The notes beneath the pieces were generated by a model. It was given only the letters and a program-made list of their open reading frames with translations. It was not told the DNA's origin and searched no databases. 64,000 bases of DNA from Nocardioides halotolerans DSM 19273. Lineage in GTDB: Bacteria; Actinomycetota; Actinomycetes; Propionibacteriales; Nocardioidaceae. Every line of letters begins with the position of its first letter. Positions within the stretch are counted from its first letter, which is position 1. Of this stretch, positions 59,374-64,000 are shown piece after piece. Location of the stretch: the NCBI RefSeq assembly GCF_000422805.1, contig NZ_AUGT01000021.1, positions 1 through 64,000 of the forward strand. Reading direction: 5' to 3'. Position numbers and translations under genes: made by a program.

Positions 59374-59640
59374 ATGAGCACTGCGCCCGACGACCACGGC
59401 AACGGCGAGAAGCTCACCGGCGCCGAGATCGGCAAGGACGCGATCCAGTCGACGGTCGAGGCGGCGGCGAGCACGGTGGGCGAGGTGGCGACGATCGTGA
59501 CGAACGCCGTCCGCGACGTCGCGACCGCGCTGGGCGGGCTCGCGACCGAGGTCTTCGAGATCCGCGAGGCCTCCCGGAGGGCCTCGGAGGACGGTGCGGA
59601 CGTGCCGATCCCGGCGGTCGAGGAGCAGCTCGACGACTGA
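59374..59640 (+). CDS. Small hypothetical protein
   Basis: 88 aa, ATG 59374, leaderless (CAGACT, 59362-59367). Helix-rich and Ala/Val-rich (STVEAAASTVGEVATIVTNA) with acidic tail; resembles phasin- or antigen-84-like short helices but no family recognised. Confidence 0.65.
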   Translation: MSTAPDDHGNGEKLTGAEIGKDAIQSTVEAAASTVGEVATIVTNAVRDVATALGGLATEVFEIREASRRASEDGADVPIPAVEEQLDD

Positions 59641-59649
59641 GCCCGGCAC

Positions 59650-60063
59650 TCACAGCGCGTCGAGCAACCGCACCAGCCTCTGAGGTGCGCAGAAGCGGTA
59701 GCTCTCCGTGACCAGCTCGGCGACCTCGGACCAGTCCGTCTGCTCGTCGAGCACCATGCCGACGACCGTCGGCGACCACGGCGGCTTGTAGAACGGCGGG
59801 CCGGCGTGGACCAACGCCAGCAGCTCGTCGCCCGAGGAGCGGAAGGTCAGCACCGTCGTGGGCTCGTCGACGCCGGTGGCGTCGCGGTAGGCCGAGGTGT
59901 AGCCCTCCTGCGCGACCAGTACGTGCGCGAAGGTGCGGGTGCGGATCCGCCAGCGCACGCCGGTCCAGGCGTCCTCCTCGTGCGCCTCGGGCAGCGCGAG
60001 CGCGGTCGCGGCGAGCCGGGCGACCACGTCGCCGGACGGCTCGATCCGGGGCGGCTTCGGCAC
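59650..60063 (-). CDS. MmcQ/YjbR family protein
   Basis: 137 aa from GTG 60063. LPEAHEEDAWTGVRWRIRTR, WSPTVVGMVLDEQTDW and LVTESYRFCAPQRL are features of the YjbR/MmcQ fold (double-wing DNA-binding-like). Function unknown. Divergent from the MFS gene. Confidence 0.85.
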   Translation of the reverse strand: MPKPPRIEPSGDVVARLAATALALPEAHEEDAWTGVRWRIRTRTFAHVLVAQEGYTSAYRDATGVDEPTTVLTFRSSGDELLALVHAGPPFYKPPWSPTVVGMVLDEQTDWSEVAELVTESYRFCAPQRLVRLLDAL

Positions 60064-60124
60064 CCGCCGAGTCTCGCAGCGTGCGCCGACACTCGCCGAC
60101 GCCCGCGCGGGATCGGGTGCGAGG

Positions 60125-61474
60125 ATGGCCCGCGTGCGTCGTGCCGCCGGTCCACTGTTCGCGGTGACCGTGGCCCTGGTGCTCGCGGACTCCGCGGTGG
60201 TGACGCTCGCCCTGCCGGACATCCTGCGGCATCTGCACACGACCGTGGGAGAGGTCGCGTGGGTGCTGATCGCGTTCAACCTCGTGCTCGGCCTCGGCGC
60301 CGTGCCGACCGCCGTGCTCGCCACCCGCGCGCGCCCGCGACTCATCAGCGCCCTCGGGATCGCGGCGTTCGCCGGCTCCTCGGCCTGGTGCGCGGCGGCG
60401 GGCTCGATCGACGTGCTCATCGCCGCCCGCTGCGTCCAGGCGCTGGGCGGCGCGCTCGCGCTCGTCGGGTGCCTGGAGCTGCTGGTCGCGGAGTACGGCG
60501 AGCGCCGGGGCGTCGCGACCTGGGTCACCGCCGGCGTGGTCGGCACCGCCGTCGGGCCCTTCGCGGGCGGCGTGCTCACCCAGGCGTTCTCGTGGCAGGC
60601 CATCTTCGTCGTGCAGGTGCCGTTCGCCGTGCTCGCCGTGCCGGCTGCCCTGGCGGTGCCCGCCACACCGGAGACCACACCTGACCGGCACCGCCCGGCG
60701 CTGCGACCCAACCTGACCCTCGCCCTGCTGTCGGCAGCGCTCACCGCGGCGCTGTTCCTGCTCGTCCTGCTGCTGGTCGAGGGCTGGCGGCACTCGCCGG
60801 GCACGGCCGCGCTGACGGTCTCGGTCGTCCCGGTGGCCGCGCTCGCCGCCCGGCCGCTCGCGCGGCTCCTGCGGCCTCCGCCGGAGGTCGAGGTCGCGGC
60901 GGGCTGCTTCCTGATCGCCGGTGGTCTCGTCGGGCTGGCGATCCCTCCCTCGGCCCACCTGGCGTGGACGATCGCTCCGCAGGCACTCGTCGGCCTCGGG
61001 CTCGGGCTGACCGTCGACCGGCTGACCTCGCAGGCCATGGAGCTGCGGCTGCCGCGGGTGCGGCACGCGGGCTGGACCATTGGCGCCCGTCACGTGGGCG
61101 TCGTCGTCGGCCTGGCGATCCTGACCCCGGTCTTCACCGCCGACCTGCAGGACGCCCAGGTGCCCGCGCAGGAGGCGATCGCCTCGCTGGTCCTCGACGC
61201 GCCGCTCCAGCCGCAGGACAAGATCGCGATCGCTCAGGCGCTCGGGCGTGAGCTCTCCGACGAGGAGGGGCGGGTCCCCGACCTGCACCGCGCGTTCGAG
61301 ACGGCCGACCTGGCGCCGGAGGAACGCCCGGCGGCGGCCCGGCTCGAGCGCGCCCTCGACGCCCAGCTCGAGCGCGCGGCCACCCGGGCCTTCCGCGACT
61401 CGTTCCTCATCGGCGCGGGGCTCGCACTCCTCGCCCTCGTCACCGTCGTCGTCCCTCGCAGGAGGCGCTCGTGA
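60125..61474 (+). CDS. MFS transporter, DHA2-like exporter
   Basis: 449 aa, about 12 hydrophobic segments; VVTLALPDILRHLHTTVGEV near the N-terminus and WVLIAFNLVLGLGAVPTAVL are typical of EmrB-like exporters, but with a long soluble stretch (about 335-420, Glu/Ala-rich) before the last segment. Coupled to the next gene by GTGA. Confidence 0.85.
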   Translation: MARVRRAAGPLFAVTVALVLADSAVVTLALPDILRHLHTTVGEVAWVLIAFNLVLGLGAVPTAVLATRARPRLISALGIAAFAGSSAWCAAAGSIDVLIAARCVQALGGALALVGCLELLVAEYGERRGVATWVTAGVVGTAVGPFAGGVLTQAFSWQAIFVVQVPFAVLAVPAALAVPATPETTPDRHRPALRPNLTLALLSAALTAALFLLVLLLVEGWRHSPGTAALTVSVVPVAALAARPLARLLRPPPEVEVAAGCFLIAGGLVGLAIPPSAHLAWTIAPQALVGLGLGLTVDRLTSQAMELRLPRVRHAGWTIGARHVGVVVGLAILTPVFTADLQDAQVPAQEAIASLVLDAPLQPQDKIAIAQALGRELSDEEGRVPDLHRAFETADLAPEERPAAARLERALDAQLERAATRAFRDSFLIGAGLALLALVTVVVPRRRRS

Positions 61475-62088
61475 CCGGCGTGGCGCGCCTGGTCGCGATG
61501 CCCCTGGCCGCACTGGTCATGGTGGGTGGCGTGCTCGGCGTGCAGGTGGCGAACGGCGGCGGCGCCTTCGAGCCGCTCGCCTCGGCCGACCCCTGCGCGG
61601 CCCGCACGGTCACCTCGCGGGCCGAGGGCATGGACGCGCTCACGGAGCGGCTCGTGCTCCTCGGCATCGACGCCGCGGCCTGCCGGCTGCACGTGAGCCG
61701 GGAGGCGCTCACCCTCGAGCTCGCGCAGCCCGGGCCGCGCACCGACGAGCAGGTCGAGGCGCTGCACGACGGGCTGCTCGACGCCGTACGCCGGATGAAG
61801 GAGGAAGGCTCCCTGCCGCCGGCCTCCGACCTCGTCGACGAGGCGCTCGACAACGCGGACCTCAACCGCTTCCTCGAGCTCGCGATCCGTGCGCTGCCCG
61901 ACTCGGTGATCGACGCCGCCTTGAAGACCGACGACGTGCTCGTGCGCACGATCGAGGACCTCGACCTCCGCGCCATCCTCGAGGATCTCGACGACGAGGA
62001 CGACCTCTACCGGCAGGTCAACGCCGCGGTGACCCGGGCGGTCAAGGCCTCGCTGGTCGACCGGCTGCGCGAGCTGGTGCCGGGCTGA
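61471..62088 (+). CDS. Exported protein of unknown function
   Basis: 205 aa. An N-terminal hydrophobic segment (about residues 9-29) acts as anchor or signal; the remainder is acidic helices, with VDEALDNADLNRFLELAIRA. Partner of the MFS exporter by overlap. Not recognised; perhaps a periplasmic accessory. Confidence 0.7.
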   Translation: MTGVARLVAMPLAALVMVGGVLGVQVANGGGAFEPLASADPCAARTVTSRAEGMDALTERLVLLGIDAAACRLHVSREALTLELAQPGPRTDEQVEALHDGLLDAVRRMKEEGSLPPASDLVDEALDNADLNRFLELAIRALPDSVIDAALKTDDVLVRTIEDLDLRAILEDLDDEDDLYRQVNAAVTRAVKASLVDRLRELVPG

Positions 62089-62094
62089 GCCCGG

Positions 62095-62742
62095 TCAGCC
62101 GAACGACATCCGGAACGACGCCTGCCGGAACGACGCGAGCTGGCGCGCGCCGGCCAGCCACCCGAGCGCGCCGTCGGGGTTGAGGTCCCAGTGCGCGCGG
62201 GCCGGCAGCGCCTTCGACGAGCCCTGGAGGGTGGCCGTGCGCTCCTCGCCGCCGGTGTCCTCGATGCCGGGCTGCCAGGTGCCGCCCTTGAACGGCAGTC
62301 GCGGCGCGGCGCGCGAGACGTCCCGGAAGCGGGCTGTCGCGATCGGTGTGCGCCCGAGCCGGGCCGACCACTCGGTCGTCGACACCGGCCCGGCGTGCGA
62401 GCTCTCGAGGCTGAAGTCGCACAGCCCCTTCGGGATCGCCCAGAGCTCACGACCGCCCGCCACCGACTCGGGGGAGTCCACCCAGATGTCGGTGATCGTC
62501 ACCCGGCGCCCGTGGGCGTCGGTCGCGATCGGCCGCGCGACGAGCAGCTCGCTGTAGGTCAGCGGGCTGCCCTCCTCGTAGGACACGAACGCCGCGCCGT
62601 AGACACCGGCCGGGCGGAGGTCGTCCACCGGCTCCCGCAGCCGGAACAGCGTCAGCCACAGCGAGCCGACCATGTCCCACGGTGCAGCGGGGTAGGACAC
62701 GTCGGCGTGGGCGGCCTCGACCCACTCGATCTGCGCGCTCAC
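62095..62742 (-). CDS. Acetoacetate decarboxylase-like fold protein
   Basis: 215 aa, GTG 62742 leaderless (TACGCT, complement of 62749-62754). YPAAPWDMVGSLWLTLFRL, GSPLTYSELLVARPI, GGRELWAIPKGLCDF: an ADC-like beta-barrel (DUF2071/ADC superfamily), the Lys in WAIPKGL may be the Schiff-base lysine. Substrate unknown. Confidence 0.75.
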   Translation of the reverse strand: MSAQIEWVEAAHADVSYPAAPWDMVGSLWLTLFRLREPVDDLRPAGVYGAAFVSYEEGSPLTYSELLVARPIATDAHGRRVTITDIWVDSPESVAGGRELWAIPKGLCDFSLESSHAGPVSTTEWSARLGRTPIATARFRDVSRAAPRLPFKGGTWQPGIEDTGGEERTATLQGSSKALPARAHWDLNPDGALGWLAGARQLASFRQASFRMSFG

Positions 62743-62784
62743 GGTGGCAGCGTAGGACAGGACCCGACGTGCGGGAGCCGGCGT

Positions 62785-63426
62785 TCAGGCGCTGGCGGAC
62801 TCCACGACCCGGCCCGGCATCTGCCAGCCGGCGGCCAGCCGCGAGGGCGCCAGTGGCTGTCCCTGGCCGAAGAAGTCGCAGAACTTCATGATCAGCGGGT
62901 CCCAGGCCTGCGGGTCGACGTGGTCGGTGCCGGGCAGGCGCACGGCGTCGGCGACGTGCGCGCGCAGCACCTGGACGTGGATGGCGTGCGCGTGCACCGA
63001 GTCGGAGGTGATCTCGTAGTCGCCCGACACCCGGCACTCCAGCTGGATCGGGCACTCGGCCACCCGGTGCGGCGCCACGAGGTCCGAGGGCTCGGGCGTG
63101 AGCCCGGCGGCCTCGAACTTGCGGGGCTCGTAGCGGTAGCCGGTCTCGCGCTTGTGGGGCGAGAGCTCCGGCGACCCGGTCAGCAGCGCCAGCCGGTCGA
63201 CGTGGTCGACCATGGTGGCGGGGACGAGGTTGAGGACGGCCTCGCGGGTGCGCAGCAGGTTCTGCGTGGTGCGCGACGTGGCGCCCAGGCCGAGCATCGC
63301 GTTCTGGCCCAGCCACCATGCGGAGGACATCGGGGCGAGGTTGGTGGTGCCGTCCGGGTTGGTCGAGGAGACCAGGACGACCGGGGTGCCGTAGTAGTGG
63401 ACCCTGAGGGGAACGACGCGGTGCAT
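62785..63426 (-). CDS. Flavin reductase-like FMN-binding protein
   Basis: 213 aa. Starts MHRVVPLRVHYYGTPVVLVS; NLAPMSSAWWLGQNAMLGLG is the FMN-binding segment of the flavin reductase/FlaRed family, with PIQLECRVSGDYEI the dimer strand. Likely an FMN reductase for an oxygenase or a general reductase. Confidence 0.85.
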   Translation of the reverse strand: MHRVVPLRVHYYGTPVVLVSSTNPDGTTNLAPMSSAWWLGQNAMLGLGATSRTTQNLLRTREAVLNLVPATMVDHVDRLALLTGSPELSPHKRETGYRYEPRKFEAAGLTPEPSDLVAPHRVAECPIQLECRVSGDYEITSDSVHAHAIHVQVLRAHVADAVRLPGTDHVDPQAWDPLIMKFCDFFGQGQPLAPSRLAAGWQMPGRVVESASA

Positions 63427-63497
63427 GTCCCCACCCTGGTCGCCCCGGCGGCCGACTTCTGGCGGGAATCGGACGCCGCGACGTCTCGGATCAGGCG

Positions 63498-63674
63498 TCA
63501 GTCGTCGGGGTCGTCGAGCCTGGCCAGCCAGGTGGCGAGCCGCTCGATGGCCGTCTCGAACTCGGGGTGGACGTCGGTGAACTCGCTGAGCCGGTCGGCC
63601 AGCCAGGCCAGCGAGACCTCCTCCTCGCCCCGGCGTGCTGCGAGCTCCTCGATGCCGCGGTCGGTGAAGTACAT
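63498..63674 (-). CDS. DUF6104 family protein (58 aa)
   Basis: Reads MYFTDRGIEELAARRGEEEV then SLAWLADRLSEFTDVHPEFE, ending ATWLARLDDPDD. Acidic, helical; small companion gene widely found next to the 2-oxoglutarate decarboxylase gene in actinobacteria. Starts at 63674, and kgd ends 190 bp upstream. Confidence 0.85.
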   Translation of the reverse strand: MYFTDRGIEELAARRGEEEVSLAWLADRLSEFTDVHPEFETAIERLATWLARLDDPDD

Positions 63675-63688
63675 GGTTCAGTCCTTGC

Positions 63689-63737
63689 CTCTACCTGCGG
63701 AGTTGGTCCCAGGCTCTACGTGCGGAGTTGGTCCCAG
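63689..63737. repeat. Two tandem 24-bp repeats upstream of the DUF6104 gene
   Basis: CTCTACCTGCGGAGTTGGTC plus CCAG (63689-63712) and CTCTACGTGCGGAGTTGGTC plus CCAG (63714-63737) differ at one base and are separated by one. Period 25 bp. Either a regulator pair site or slippage product, in the promoter region of a 58-aa gene. Confidence 0.65.
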
Positions 63738-63782
63738 CCTTCCTTGCGGTCCTCGGATGCCTAGCACTGACCCGCCCGTCCC

Positions 63783-63853
63783 GGCCTCGCAAGCTCGGCC
63801 GGGGGGCTCGCTCGACCCGCCTGAGGTCGGACCCGTCCTCGTCCCTCGGACGG
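63783..63853. repeat. GC-rich intergenic repeat, family 2, copy B (behind kgd)
   Basis: Order and sequence of the conserved blocks match 45944-46029 (TCGCAAGCTC, CTCGACCC, TCGGACC, GTCCTCGT, CTCGGAC), shorter by about 16 nt in two gaps. Ends 15 nt before the kgd stop on the minus strand. Confidence 0.7.
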
Positions 63854-63867
63854 CTCCGCTCAGGCGC

Positions 63868-64000
63868 TCAGGCAAACGCGCGGGCCATGAGGTCCTTCTG
63901 CTCCTCGGTGTGGCGCTTCGCTGTGCCCACCGAGGGGGAGGAGGACTCGGCCCGGGTGACCGGCTCGACGCTGGCGTCGACCTGCGGCCAGACGTTGAGC
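63868..64000 (-). CDS. kgd: 2-oxoglutarate decarboxylase/dehydrogenase E1 (Kgd/SucA), C-terminal fragment
   Basis: Only the last 43 residues lie in the window (start beyond the right edge): ESSSPSVGTAKRHTEEQKDL then MARAFA and stop TGA at 63868-63870. This is the S-SP-x-G-x-K-x-H-x-x-EQ tail seen at the end of mycobacterial Kgd. Expected to be a very large fused E1/E2-like enzyme of the citric acid cycle. Confidence 0.75.
   Translation of the reverse strand, partial: LNVWPQVDASVEPVTRAESSSPSVGTAKRHTEEQKDLMARAFA

Noticed and set aside
63464..63490. SigR-type promoter suggested by GGGAAT
   Set aside because: No GTT 18 nt downstream, and it lies between two minus-strand genes on the wrong strand.

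Overview
The window is very GC-rich, with dense, mostly short-spaced genes, frequent GTG/TTG starts, many ATGA/GTGA overlaps and many apparently leaderless starts. A WhiB1-type regulator, SigR/RsrA, PdtaS, a conservon (cvnABCD), a nickel superoxide dismutase with its SodX protease, the 24-residue ribosomal protein bL37 and a mycobacterial-type 2-oxoglutarate decarboxylase end place it in the Actinomycetota. The overall look is that of a Nocardioides-like Propionibacteriales chromosome (inference). No plasmid, phage, CRISPR, rRNA or tRNA signature was seen.

Layout. (1) 1-13.6 kb: a long minus-strand operon running from a TetR regulator through a Tat-exported binding protein, two permeases, an ABC ATPase, an FAD amine oxidase, an acyl-CoA dehydrogenase, a CaiD-like hydratase, a beta-keto acid cleavage enzyme, a carnitine-dehydrogenase-like enzyme and a hotdog thioesterase. 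Next to it are a plus-strand ADP-forming acyl-CoA ligase and a converging GbcA/CntA-like Rieske oxygenase. The two flanking promoters carry the same 17-nt operator. Together these genes read as uptake and degradation of gamma-butyrobetaine/crotonobetaine/carnitine to glycine betaine and then its demethylation. (2) 13.7-17.9 kb: a desaturase, a divergent cupin/MerR pair with MerR-type 20-bp-spacer promoters, AzlCD, and a flavin oxidoreductase behind a SigR-type promoter. (3) 18.1-22.6 kb: the conservon. (4) 22.7-31.4 kb: sulfotransferase, MocR regulator, APC permease, cytidylyltransferase-like protein, DUF445, S4 protein, FKBP, SDR, CBS protein, HisN, DUF2231.

(5) 31.4-46.3 kb: a conserved actinobacterial core neighbourhood (rsgA, aroA, HMCES/YedK, sigR-rsrA, pdtaS, whiB1; the same set surrounds sigH in Mycobacterium tuberculosis), here interrupted by a one-polypeptide sigma/anti-sigma fusion, an MFS exporter, bL37, a thiamine-diphosphate enzyme and others. 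(6) 46.5-50.4 kb: a SigF-family stress cluster (anti-sigma/SigF pair plus a second SigF-like factor), both behind SigF-type promoters, then sodN/sodX. (7) 50.4-64 kb: malic enzyme, quinone oxidoreductase/SDR, secreted proteins, a TetR-controlled ferredoxin reductase-desaturase pair like Rv3230c/DesA3, an MFS exporter, and at the right edge DUF6104 and the end of kgd. Two families of GC-rich intergenic repeats sit directly behind the stop codons of pdtaS, the malic enzyme gene, whiB1 and kgd.

Regulatory reading: the window contains visible promoters for at least three alternative regulatory layers (SigR, SigF-type, MerR) plus three TetR-type or unknown operators defined by inverted repeats.
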